The translations under genes were made by a program, and so were the position numbers. This document shows positions 27,457 to 34,494 of a stretch of 34,494 bases of DNA, one piece after another (the stretch's first letter is position 1; the number at the start of each line of letters is the position of its first letter). Source of the DNA: Candidatus Nanoarchaeia archaeon (GTDB lineage Archaea > Nanobdellota > Nanobdellia > Woesearchaeales > DATDTY01); the NCBI GenBank assembly GCA_035290625.1, contig DATDTY010000028.1:1-34494 (forward strand), written 5' to 3'. The notes below the pieces were generated by a model that saw only the letters and a program-made list of their open reading frames with translations, did no database searches and had not been told where the DNA came from.

Positions 27457-30073
27457 AGCCGGCAGAAGAGACTGCAATAATTGAGCCGAATTCTATGAGT
27501 GTCAAAGGCGCTGTCTTGAATATAGGATTTAAGCTGGGGATAAATACAATTGCGGCAGCGAAAAGGAAGGAGGAAACAACTGCAAGATTCAAATAGCGGT
27601 TTTTGAAGATTCCAACCTTGAAGACAGGATAGCGGAGAGACCTGCAGGAGAAGGCTTGGTAGAGTTCAAAGAACGTGATCACAAGGAACACTGCAGTCTG
27701 GGCCTTGACAAGGCTTTGGCCTGTATTGATGAAATATAGGAATGTAGAGAGAGCCACAAGAGTCATAAGACAGGGGTAGTAGATGAGATAAGCATTCATC
27801 CTGCCATAGATCTTCTCCGCGGAGCTTACAGGTCTGCGCTTCATCGCCCTTGGCTCAAAAGGGTCTGCGCTCAAGGCAGTAGCAGGGAGCCCGTCAGTCA
27901 CGAGATTGATGACAAGAAGCTGGATGGCGGCAAGCGGCAGAGGCAGCCCTGAGATGATGGCAAAGAATATGATAAGGACTTCTGCGATATTCCCTGAAAG
28001 GAGGAATGCGATGAACTTTCTGAGGTTATCATACACTCCTCTTCCCTCCTCAATGGCATGCACAATCGATGCGAAATTGTCATCGGTAAGGATCATATGC
28101 GATGCCTCCTTTGCAACATCTGTCCCTGTGACACCCATCGCGATTCCAATATCCGAACGCTTGAGGCTGGGAGCATCATTGACGCCGTCTCCAGTCATTG
28201 CCACAACTTCTCCCTTTGATTTAAAGGCCTCCACAATCTTCATTTTGTCAGTAGGATTGACGCGTGCATAGACCCCGATACGCTCTACCTGGTCTTCCAG
28301 TTCCTTCTGGCTTATCTTTGCAAGCTCTGCTCCTTCCATGGCATTTCCTTCGATTGCAAGGTCTTTTGCAATTGCCTGGGCTGTGGCCAGATGGTCTCCA
28401 GTTATCATCACGACTTTAATTCCCGCTTCCTTGCACCTCTGGATAGAGCCCTTAACCTCTTCCCTTGCAGGGTCAATCATCGCCTGAAGGCCGATGAAAA
28501 CCAGCCCATTTTCCTCAAGAACCCGTGCGTGCTTGAAGGCAAAGCCAAGAACCCGTAATGCCTCAGAAGCAAATCTCTGGTTGATTGCCAGTATCTCCTT
28601 CCTTTTTTGAAGTGTAAGCTTGCTGATCCTTCCAGACTCGTAGATGTGGTTGCAGTACCCAAGGATGATATCAGGAGCTCCTTTTGTAAAGACATAGGTC
28701 TTTGCTCCAAGCCTATGCTGCGTGCTCATTCTCTTGCGCTCACTGGTGAATCCGATCTCGCCTAAGCGGGGTGAAGATTTCTCCAGGCTCTCTTTCAGAA
28801 GGCCTGCTTTTGCAGCAGAAACGAGCAGAGCCCCTTCTGTCGGATCCCCCAGCAGCTGGCCATCAATAAATCTTGCATCATTACAGAGGCTGCCGATCTT
28901 CAGGAGGAACTCAATGTCTTTTTTCCTGGCTTTCTTTCCATGCGAAAGGAATTCTCCTTCAATCGCATACCCGCTCCCTGTGACATCGATCTCATGCCCG
29001 TTGGTGTATATCTTCTTTACAGTCATCTCATTCTTTGTGAGGGTTCCGGTCTTATCAGAGCAGATGACCGTGGTCGACCCCAGCGTCTCCACACTTGGGA
29101 GCTTTCTGATAAGTACGTTTTTGGCAGCCATCCTTCTCACGCCCAAAGCCAGCCCGATGGTAACCACAACAGGCAATCCTTCAGGTATGGCTGCAACTGC
29201 CAGGCTGACTGCTATGAGAAAGAGGTCCCGGGCTGAATGAAGAAAACCTAAAAAATCTTTTGCGAAAAGAAGCCTGAGAATCTCCGGAGACTTGATGACC
29301 CCTGAAATAAACACAATGATGCAGACAGCGACGGTAATTGAGCCTAAGAGGGTTGCCAATTTCTTAAGCCTGACCTGGAGCGGAGTGGGTTCCGGCCTTT
29401 GCTGCTGGATAAGGGCCGCTATCTTTCCGATCTCGGTCTGCATTCCTGTTTGCGTCACGACTGCATTCCCATGTCCTGCAACAACAATAGTTGAGGAAAA
29501 AAGCATGTTGGTCCTGTCTGACGCACGCGCCTCAGCTGCAATCTCCCTGGCGTCTTTCAGGAGCGGCAATGACTCTCCTGTCAGCGAAGCTTCCTGGGTT
29601 TGAAGGTTAAAAGCCTCAAGTATCCTGCCATCTGCCGGCACCTTCTGTCCTGTTTCTACACGGATAACATCGCCAGGAACAAGCTGGCTTGCAGGAATTT
29701 CTGCCTCCTTGCCGTCTCTAAATACGATTGCTTTGAGAGAGGTAAGCTTCCTGAGCGCCTCAATTGTCTTTTCAGCGCGGTATTCCTGAAAGAAGCCGAG
29801 CATCCCGTTGAGGATGATAATGGCAAGGATAACAAATGCATCGAGAATCTCACCAAGGAGGAAAGAGATTGCTGTTGCTGCGATCAGAAGCCCAATCACA
29901 AAGCTCCTGAACTGGCCAAGAAAGATGGCGAGCGGCCTGACACTTTTTTTTTCCTTGATTTCATTGGGCCCAAACTGGACAAGCCGGCGCGCTGCCTCAG
30001 CCTGAGACAAGCCATGAGAAGATGTGCGGAGCTTTTCCAGAACCAGCTTGGCTGGAAGGCTATGGTGATCCAT
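27410..30073 (-). CDS. P2-type cation ATPase, probably Ca2+ transporting
   Basis: 887 residues with the full P-type layout: actuator TGES (165-168), phosphorylation site SDKTGTLTKNEM with D340, KGAPD nucleotide-binding motif, and TGDGVNDAPSLK hinge. Transmembrane helix M4 carries AAIPEGLPVVVT (293-304) and M6 carries NLVTDGLPATALSADP, the pattern of PMR1/SERCA-like Ca2+ pumps (N and D as ligands). Ten membrane segments are expected. It pumps Ca2+ (or possibly another divalent ion) out of the cell using ATP. Ends overlapped with the AbrB-like gene; TATA element 27 nt before ATG 30073. Confidence 0.93.
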   Translation of the reverse strand: MDHHSLPAKLVLEKLRTSSHGLSQAEAARRLVQFGPNEIKEKKSVRPLAIFLGQFRSFVIGLLIAATAISFLLGEILDAFVILAIIILNGMLGFFQEYRAEKTIEALRKLTSLKAIVFRDGKEAEIPASQLVPGDVIRVETGQKVPADGRILEAFNLQTQEASLTGESLPLLKDAREIAAEARASDRTNMLFSSTIVVAGHGNAVVTQTGMQTEIGKIAALIQQQRPEPTPLQVRLKKLATLLGSITVAVCIIVFISGVIKSPEILRLLFAKDFLGFLHSARDLFLIAVSLAVAAIPEGLPVVVTIGLALGVRRMAAKNVLIRKLPSVETLGSTTVICSDKTGTLTKNEMTVKKIYTNGHEIDVTGSGYAIEGEFLSHGKKARKKDIEFLLKIGSLCNDARFIDGQLLGDPTEGALLVSAAKAGLLKESLEKSSPRLGEIGFTSERKRMSTQHRLGAKTYVFTKGAPDIILGYCNHIYESGRISKLTLQKRKEILAINQRFASEALRVLGFAFKHARVLEENGLVFIGLQAMIDPAREEVKGSIQRCKEAGIKVVMITGDHLATAQAIAKDLAIEGNAMEGAELAKISQKELEDQVERIGVYARVNPTDKMKIVEAFKSKGEVVAMTGDGVNDAPSLKRSDIGIAMGVTGTDVAKEASHMILTDDNFASIVHAIEEGRGVYDNLRKFIAFLLSGNIAEVLIIFFAIISGLPLPLAAIQLLVINLVTDGLPATALSADPFEPRAMKRRPVSSAEKIYGRMNAYLIYYPCLMTLVALSTFLYFINTGQSLVKAQTAVFLVITFFELYQAFSCRSLRYPVFKVGIFKNRYLNLAVVSSFLFAAAIVFIPSLNPIFKTAPLTLIEFGSIIAVSSAGFIYLELSKALQKPQI

Positions 30074-30093
30074 AAGGCCTATGGCTTAAGTTG

Positions 30094-30105
30094 GATTTTA
30101 TAAGG
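30094..30105 (-). promoter_or_regulatory. TATA element of the cation ATPase gene
   Basis: CCTTATAAAATC on the minus strand, about 27 nt before ATG 30073. Confidence 0.6.
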
Positions 30106-30130
30106 ATTGCGAAAAAAAGAAAATAAAAAG

Positions 30131-30346
30131 CTACTTCTTTGGCCTTCCTCTCCTCTTCGGTGCCGCTGAAGGAGTCATCGCAAGGCTGCTCATCCGGGGC
30201 TTGCAGCAGCTTGACGATTCATGCGCAAGGAGAACAATGCCCAGCACAAGAAAACCCCAGCTTGCCCACTTAAGCGGCACTGCGATATCCCAGATAGCTA
30301 ATACAAGAATAAGCACACCAACAATAGTTGTACAATACCCTTTCAT
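30131..30346 (-). CDS. small two-helix membrane protein with basic tail
   Basis: 71 residues from the second of two adjacent ATG codons (30346); GAGGTGGT just upstream gives good spacing to it, and the first ATG (30349) is too close. Membrane helices lie at about 6-22 and 29-44 (IVGVLILVLAIWDIAV and ASWGFLVLGIVLLA). A CC pair follows (SSSCCKP), then a low-complexity tail ending KRRGRPKK, which is an AT-hook-like RGRP core. The tail could bind DNA or a phospholipid surface. The family is not recognised; similar small membrane proteins are common in DPANN archaea. Confidence 0.6.
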   Translation of the reverse strand: MKGYCTTIVGVLILVLAIWDIAVPLKWASWGFLVLGIVLLAHESSSCCKPRMSSLAMTPSAAPKRRGRPKK

Positions 30347-30349
30347 CAT

Positions 30350-30357
30350 ACCACCTC
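30350..30357 (-). promoter_or_regulatory. strong Shine-Dalgarno sequence
   Basis: GAGGTGGT on the minus strand, directly before ATG 30349/30346. It is one of few strong ribosome sites in the window; a TATA-like stretch (30363-30373) lies behind it, so this mRNA has a short leader. Confidence 0.5.
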
Positions 30358-30412
30358 GTTTGTTAATAAAAGACCGTGCGGCTTTTTGAGGAGGATAGGT
30401 ATATAAATGTTG

Positions 30413-31873
30413 TTATTTGGATTTAGGGTATTTTGGAGGCACAAGAGAGGGGTTGGGTTTCCATCGCTCCCTTCTTCTTTTCATCTCGACGCCCTGTAAT
30501 GCTTTATACGCCTCGGCATTTCTCAAATCGATCAGCTGCTGGGTGGTGCGCGCAATTTCATCCAAATTTGAGAGGCTCTTTAGGCCTTTTAATTCACGCA
30601 GTTCGTCGTGAAGCAAAGATGCCTGATGCACCAGAGTAAGTGTCTGGCTGAGCTCAGCCTGGATTTCAGCTGGCCTGATTTTTCCGATAACCGCATTCTT
30701 CAAATCATCTAGGCGGGTGGGATCTATATCCTCGATGCCCTGCTCAGCAGCCAAGCTCCTGAGGGCGTAGAGGGTGCATCCAGGATTTTCCTTAAAGGCC
30801 TCATCAATGATTTGTTCAACGCCCTTATAGTTTGTTGTTATCTGATGATCGATATCGCCTAGCATACCGAATTTGATATGCAAGAGTGTAGGAACAAGGA
30901 GCGCCATCGAATCAATTGCAGGAAATTCAAAGATGATCTGATCAAGGCTGAGGTTCCTTTTTATTGCCTTGGATTCTATAATCTCCGGCGTCTTATGGAT
31001 ATCCCCCTTATAAACAACCTTATGGAGGGAAAAGTCCAGGGTTGTGGATCCGTGAGTAAGGGGTTTCCGGGTAACATAAAGCCCATCAGCCGTTTCATTA
31101 CTTTCCTTGCGCAGCCGCAATGGACCAAGCTCACGTGCCCTCGCCTTGCCCCTCTGATAAAGAGAAGGGTACAACAAGGGCAGATACGTATTGAGGTGCT
31201 TGAAAAGCTCAATAAGATCATCCGTCTTCTCAGGATTCCTGACACCATGCTCAGGCTCAACAGAAAATACCTTGTAGTCATAAGTGGACTGATACCCTAA
31301 CAGGATACCAAGAGGGATTCTAAATCGCCTGCGCAGCTTTTGTGTGTCGGCAAATGCGGCCTGGATAGGGTCATGATAATCGGGATGCTCTGCAGAATAG
31401 ACATTGTTCCAAAGGGAGCAGAGGGTGGAAAGCGTGGCATCAAGAGGATTGACTCGATTAAATCTGTCAAGTGCTTCTGAAGTAGTTCGATACGCACGGG
31501 CATTCTCGATCTCATCTCCAAAATAGGGAAAGCCAGATTCGTCAAATCCCAAGAAAGGCTTCCTGCCGACATCAAGCAGGTAATCTCCGTTGCCTCTGAG
31601 TGCTTTGCTAAAGCTGAGCACAGAAGCCTGTGTTTCTCCAGGGCAGAGCTGATAGAGCGTCGGCCCAAAATCAGAGGTCTTGTCAAAATAGTGGCGAAAG
31701 TAGGAGCGAAAACCAGGAAAATGGAATATCTTGGTAAGCGATTGCTGTTGCTTGGAATTCAGCGGGCTGTTCCCTCCATTGGCTATTGAAAAGATCTGCT
31801 CCTCATTGTCCATATACAGGATGCTCAGCAGCAATGATGCTGGCATATATGAAGGAAAAATATCAACATTCAT
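30413..31873 (-). CDS. hypothetical protein with C-terminal coiled coil
   Basis: 486 residues from ATG 31873, supported by a TATA element 27 nt upstream. The family is not recognised. The N-terminal half is aromatic-rich and globular (FHFPGFRSYFRHYFDKTSDF, GDYLLDVGRKPFLGFDESGF); the middle has IPLGILLGYQSTYDYKVFSV and LPLLYPSLYQRGKARARELG; the C-terminal quarter is helical with heptad-like leucines (LSQTLTLVHQASLLHDELRE) and a basic end ending PPKYPKSK. No signal peptide, membrane helix or nucleotide motif is seen. It stands alone between the small membrane protein and the divergent HAD gene. Confidence 0.55.
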   Translation of the reverse strand: MNVDIFPSYMPASLLLSILYMDNEEQIFSIANGGNSPLNSKQQQSLTKIFHFPGFRSYFRHYFDKTSDFGPTLYQLCPGETQASVLSFSKALRGNGDYLLDVGRKPFLGFDESGFPYFGDEIENARAYRTTSEALDRFNRVNPLDATLSTLCSLWNNVYSAEHPDYHDPIQAAFADTQKLRRRFRIPLGILLGYQSTYDYKVFSVEPEHGVRNPEKTDDLIELFKHLNTYLPLLYPSLYQRGKARARELGPLRLRKESNETADGLYVTRKPLTHGSTTLDFSLHKVVYKGDIHKTPEIIESKAIKRNLSLDQIIFEFPAIDSMALLVPTLLHIKFGMLGDIDHQITTNYKGVEQIIDEAFKENPGCTLYALRSLAAEQGIEDIDPTRLDDLKNAVIGKIRPAEIQAELSQTLTLVHQASLLHDELRELKGLKSLSNLDEIARTTQQLIDLRNAEAYKALQGVEMKRRRERWKPNPSLVPPKYPKSK

Positions 31874-31894
31874 GGCAGACAGGCAAGACGTGTA

Positions 31895-31906
31895 GATTTA
31901 TAAATG
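31895..31906 (-). promoter_or_regulatory. TATA element of the 486-residue protein gene
   Basis: CATTTATAAATC on the minus strand, about 27 nt before ATG 31873. Confidence 0.6.
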
Positions 31907-31970
31907 TTTCTGATTTTATCACTTGATAGTTATAAAATAAAGGAGGGAGGTATGCGGAGAATAAAGAAAG

Positions 31971-31982
31971 GCATAAATAAAC
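31971..31982 (+). promoter_or_regulatory. TATA element of the HAD-ogg operon
   Basis: GCATAAATAAAC centred about 27 nt before ATG 32003, which is where a typical HAD protein begins. Confidence 0.5.
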
Positions 31983-32002
31983 CAGTCCGAACTCTTTCTT
32001 GT

Positions 32003-32587
32003 ATGAAGTTGATGATATTTGACCTGTCAGGAGTCTTATTTTCAAATGAGGAGAATGAGTTCTTTCCGCAGTTCTGCAAAAAATATGGATTGAAGCTGGA
32101 TGAGGTTGTTCCGTATTATAACAAGCTGATAGAGATGGCTGAGAGAAATGAGGTGACGCTTGAGTATGTCTGGGCAAAGGTGTTCCGGAGGTTTAACCTC
32201 AACCTTGACGCACAGGCTACAACAAAGGAAGTCGTGCGGTTAAAACAGGCTAACAAGCCCATGCTTGAGGTTGTCAGGGAGCTTCGGAAAAAGGTCAAGA
32301 CTGCCTATCTCACGAATTATGCAAAGGAGTACTGGGAATTGATTAGCAAAGTTTTTCCTTTCCAGGATTATTTTGATGGAGGTGTTGTTTCCTACCAGGT
32401 TGGATCAAGGAAGCCTGAGAAGGGATGCTTTGAAGCAGTCTTGAAGAAGTTTGGAGTCGGAGTGTCTGAATGCCTGTACATAGATGACAGCCAGAAAAAT
32501 GTCAAAGCAGCGACAGCCTTTGGAATCAAGGGGTTGGTATTCCGAAGCAAAGATGAATTTTTGAGGGAGATTTCTGGGTTGCTATGA
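32003..32587 (+). CDS. HAD-superfamily hydrolase, subfamily IA
   Basis: 194 residues from ATG 32003, where the HAD N-terminus starts and a TATA element fits; an in-frame ATG 31952 preceded by GGAGG would add 17 residues. Motif I is FDLSGVLFS: nucleophile D7, with Ser in the place of the second Asp. Motif II is AYLTNYA (Thr), motif III the Lys of VGSRKPEKG, motif IV YIDDSQKNV. An all-helical cap follows motif I. The DLSG variant lacks the usual general acid, as in the DLGGV group of HAD-IA proteins, so the activity may be phosphatase, dehalogenase-like or weak. The stop overlaps the glycosylase start (ATGA). Confidence 0.88.
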   Translation: MKLMIFDLSGVLFSNEENEFFPQFCKKYGLKLDEVVPYYNKLIEMAERNEVTLEYVWAKVFRRFNLNLDAQATTKEVVRLKQANKPMLEVVRELRKKVKTAYLTNYAKEYWELISKVFPFQDYFDGGVVSYQVGSRKPEKGCFEAVLKKFGVGVSECLYIDDSQKNVKAATAFGIKGLVFRSKDEFLREISGLL

Positions 32588-33204
32588 GGCTCGACCGCAA
32601 GAAGATTTCTAGCTTAAAGAAAGAATATTCGAAGAAGAAAGATGCTATAGAGCAGCGGCTGGCTGAATTCTCACGGATTCCTCCTGAGGAGTATTTCTAT
32701 GAAGGCTGCTTTTGCCTGCTGACTCCCCAGACAAGCGGAAAGAGGAGCTGGGAGGCTGTTATGGAGATGAAGAAGGCTGATTTTTGGAATTCAGGCATTG
32801 ATCCAAAACAATTTTTAGGGAGGATTCGGTTTCACCATACCAAGGCAAAAAGGCTTCTGGAGTTCAGGGAAATGTTTCCTGCAGTGCTTAAGGAATTGAC
32901 TTCAAGGAAGAGCCCAAAAGAGATTGCTTCTTATATTATCCATGATGTAAAAGGCATGGGCTTGAAGGAAGCCAGCCACTATCTGAGGAACATAGGCCAT
33001 AGGAATCTCGCAATACTCGATCGCCATATTTTAAAAAATCTGCAGGAGTATGGGGCATTGAAGGCGCTTCCAAGAACACTCACAAAGAAAAGATATTCCC
33101 TCATTGAGAAGAGATTCAGGCAATTTTCAGAAGAGATAAGAATTCCGATAGACCATTTGGATTTGCTTTTCTGGAGCAATGAGACGGGGGAGATATTCAA
33201 GTAG
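32584..33204 (+). CDS. ogg: 8-oxoguanine DNA glycosylase/AP lyase, Ogg2 type
   Basis: 206 residues, the usual Ogg2 size. YEGCFCLLTPQTSGKRSWEA begins the helical fold; the helix-hairpin-helix with catalytic Lys is VKGMGLKEASHYLRNIGHRN (K128), followed by LAILDRHIL with D146, matching the K/D pair known from archaeal Ogg2. The enzyme removes 8-oxoguanine and cuts the DNA backbone in base-excision repair. Translation is coupled to the HAD gene by a 4-bp overlap; a link between the two is not obvious. Confidence 0.93.
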   Translation: MRLDRKKISSLKKEYSKKKDAIEQRLAEFSRIPPEEYFYEGCFCLLTPQTSGKRSWEAVMEMKKADFWNSGIDPKQFLGRIRFHHTKAKRLLEFREMFPAVLKELTSRKSPKEIASYIIHDVKGMGLKEASHYLRNIGHRNLAILDRHILKNLQEYGALKALPRTLTKKRYSLIEKRFRQFSEEIRIPIDHLDLLFWSNETGEIFK

Positions 33205-33216
33205 CTATTCGAGCTA

Positions 33217-34308
33217 CTACTTCCTTAAGATCTCCTTCTTGAAAATCTCTGTGAAGGTTATCAGGAAAGCCAGGATAACAGGCCCAAGAACAACTCCGAT
33301 AAAGCCAAAGACTCCAAGCCCACCCATAACTCCCAGCAGGACAATCACAGGATGCACATTTGCCCTGTCGCCGATAAGCTTCGGCCTCAGGATATTGTCA
33401 ATCATGCTTATAACCAGGGCTCCATAGAGGAGCAGTACAATCCCTGATATGATGACCCCGGTGTTGCCCTGAGAAAACCCTGTGGCAAGGAGATAGATGC
33501 CTGCCGGGCCCCAGATAAGAGAAGCTCCAACAAAGGGGATCAGCGCAAAGAAGGCAGCAAGAAATCCCCAAAGCAGAGGGGAGTGTATGCCGAAGAACCA
33601 GAATCCAAGAGAGGTAGCTAAGCCCTGAAGGCCAGCAGTCATGAGGTTTCCATAGACAATTGCATACGTGAGGTCATTAAACTGGGCAAAAATTCTTCGC
33701 CGGTCAGCAGCCGATAGGGGGAGGAGCGGCTCAAGGGACTTGGTAAATGCCTGGCCATCCCTGTAAATAAAGAACATTGCAAAAAAGACAATAAAGATAT
33801 TCAGGGCAAACCTTGCAATATGGAAAGCCGCTTCTTTGACATCTTGGGCGACTGGAGGGATCGCCTTGAGGGCAAATTCAAAATAGCCCCGGTATTTCTC
33901 ATTTGTGATAAAGGCCGCGATATCCTGGGAGGTGGCACAAAAAAGGCTTGTTTGGTCTGCGCAGCCCAAGGTCGGCTGGAGAGTATTCAGCCAGCCAGTG
34001 GATCCAATGAAAGATATGATTTCCTTTCCCAGTGTATTAGCAACAAAGATAAGCAAGAGTAAAGAAACAACAATAATTGAAAAAGTGACAATCAGTGCGC
34101 TCAGATTCCTCCTTCCTGTTCTCTGGTATAATGCTCTGTAGACTGGAAAAAAGAGATAGCTGAGGACCAGCGATGTGAGGAGTGCATTGATAAACGGCCT
34201 CAGTATGAAGAAGGAAAGGATAGCTATGGCTACAAAGAGCGTAATGAAAAGGAACTTGATGAATGTTACTGGCTTGATTTCAAGCTCCCTTGGGATGGAC
34301 TTCCTCAT
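33217..34308 (-). CDS. AI-2E family transporter (PerM-like)
   Basis: 363 residues, usual length. Seven or eight membrane helices; the C-terminal half shows the family signature: GFLAAFFALIPFVGASLIWG, SMIDNILRPKLIGDRANVHP and GGLGVFGFIGVVLGPVI. An external loop (about 105-150) holds two Cys (LGCADQTSLFCATSQ) that may form a disulfide. Members export small molecules or act as Na+/H+ antiporters; the substrate cannot be told from sequence. TATA element 27 nt before ATG 34308. Converges on ogg with a 12-bp gap. Confidence 0.9.
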   Translation of the reverse strand: MRKSIPRELEIKPVTFIKFLFITLFVAIAILSFFILRPFINALLTSLVLSYLFFPVYRALYQRTGRRNLSALIVTFSIIVVSLLLLIFVANTLGKEIISFIGSTGWLNTLQPTLGCADQTSLFCATSQDIAAFITNEKYRGYFEFALKAIPPVAQDVKEAAFHIARFALNIFIVFFAMFFIYRDGQAFTKSLEPLLPLSAADRRRIFAQFNDLTYAIVYGNLMTAGLQGLATSLGFWFFGIHSPLLWGFLAAFFALIPFVGASLIWGPAGIYLLATGFSQGNTGVIISGIVLLLYGALVISMIDNILRPKLIGDRANVHPVIVLLGVMGGLGVFGFIGVVLGPVILAFLITFTEIFKKEILRK

Positions 34309-34330
34309 GGAGAGAGAATTGAAAATTGGC

Positions 34331-34341
34331 GTATATAAAGG
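34331..34341 (-). promoter_or_regulatory. TATA element of the AI-2E transporter gene
   Basis: CCTTTATATAC on the minus strand, about 27 nt before ATG 34308. Read on the plus strand it is GTATATAAAGG, so it could also drive the structured region to the right. Confidence 0.6.
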
Positions 34342-34374
34342 TATTGATGGCGCGGGCTCTGTCCCGAAAGTCTG

Positions 34375-34479
34375 AAAAGCCAGCCAAATAGATTATGGCA
34401 GGCTAGTCTGCCATAGACTTCTGTTCGTATGGTTCTGGCTTTTCTGGAGCTTACGCTACTCCCGTAGCACCTTTTTATA
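34375..34479. other. nested inverted repeat, possible structured RNA or mobile-element end
   Basis: AAAAGCCAG (34375-34383) pairs perfectly with CTGGCTTTT (34435-34443). Inside, TATGGCAG (34394-34401) pairs with CTGCCATA (34408-34415). A third hairpin, GCTAC-TCCC-GTAGC, follows, and then CACCTTTTTATA, a T-rich stretch that could end a transcript. No protein frame is supported at 34342-34494. Either an RNA gene cut near the window edge or another palindromic element like the one at 3719-3878. Confidence 0.4.
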
Positions 34480-34494
34480 CTGCTGTTGCCCGAT

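Noticed and set aside
28722..29240. 172-codon open frame antisense to the P-type ATPase
   Set aside because: Shadow of a well-supported gene, no protein-like features.
34375..34443. H/ACA guide RNA
   Set aside because: The stem-pocket-stem shape fits, but the inner loop has no kink-turn and no ACA box lies 3 nt after the outer stem on either strand.
1..34494. Bacterial origin of the window because of the sigma factor, MazEF, HicAB, Acs and GlgC
   Set aside because: SecE, Spt5, L11, GEK1-type deacylase, Ogg2, TrmB, DUF2073/2072 and the TATA promoters, including one for the sigma gene itself, are archaeal.

Overview
The window is archaeal. The evidence is a run of archaeal information-processing genes (SecE/Sec61-gamma, Spt5, L11, an archaeal-type cytidylate kinase, the GEK1-type D-aminoacyl-tRNA deacylase, an Ogg2-type 8-oxoguanine glycosylase, HerA-like ATPase, TrmB regulator) and an archaeal promoter style: over 20 genes have a TATA element centred about 24-30 nt, mostly 26-28, upstream of the start codon, which implies leaderless transcripts. 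The tRNA has no encoded CCA. Compact spacing, many convergent overlaps, AbrB-like small proteins and Met-rich SHOCT membrane proteins suggest a DPANN lineage, perhaps Woesearchaeota/Nanoarchaeota-like; that placement is inference.

Layout. 1-3546: end of purC, then purB (purine synthesis), convergent with a HerA-like ATPase. 3547-3887: a cluster of nested palindromes that looks like a transposon-end or MITE remnant. 3888-4217: small protein with two copies of a roughly 38-residue motif. 4399-7573: a seven-gene, ArsR-led unit with an operator-like palindrome at its head and another inside it: a membrane winged-helix protein with a Met-rich loop, two Met-rich SHOCT membrane proteins, a methyltransferase, a DUF302 protein and a DsrE-like protein, probably a metal/sulfur stress response. 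7702-8296: MazE/MazF. 8353-8889: house-cleaning NTPase. 9376-10773: small GTPase, DUF2073 and zinc-ribbon genes that match the ArvABC vesicle-formation cluster. 10779-11516: TrmB-type regulator. 11826-13721: AMP-forming acetyl-CoA synthetase.

13707-16658 is the most remarkable part. It holds a complete sigma-70-type factor (regions 1.2, 2, 3 and 4) on an archaeal TATA promoter. Its extra C-terminal 165 residues look like two more degenerate copies of region 4. Next to it, on the same strand, are a Tat-like lipoprotein, tRNA-Pro(CGG) and another orphan protein. Divergent to it is polX.

18605-22987: SLOG-like protein, GlgC-family nucleotidyltransferase, cytidylate kinase, FKBP isomerase and FtsZ. 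The 3' end of ftsZ is repeated 648 bp further on (27 of 28 bases identical), bracketing a HicA/HicB pair; this looks like an insertion scar. 23641-26245: orphan protein, then secE-spt5-L11, where L11 has an unusual 118-residue charged tail. 26258-34308: dtdA, AbrB-like protein with three evenly spaced upstream repeats, P2-type Ca2+ ATPase, small membrane protein, 486-residue orphan, HAD phosphatase with Ogg2 glycosylase, and an AI-2E-family transporter. The right edge has another nested inverted repeat, possibly a structured RNA. No rRNA genes, CRISPR arrays or intact transposase genes were seen.
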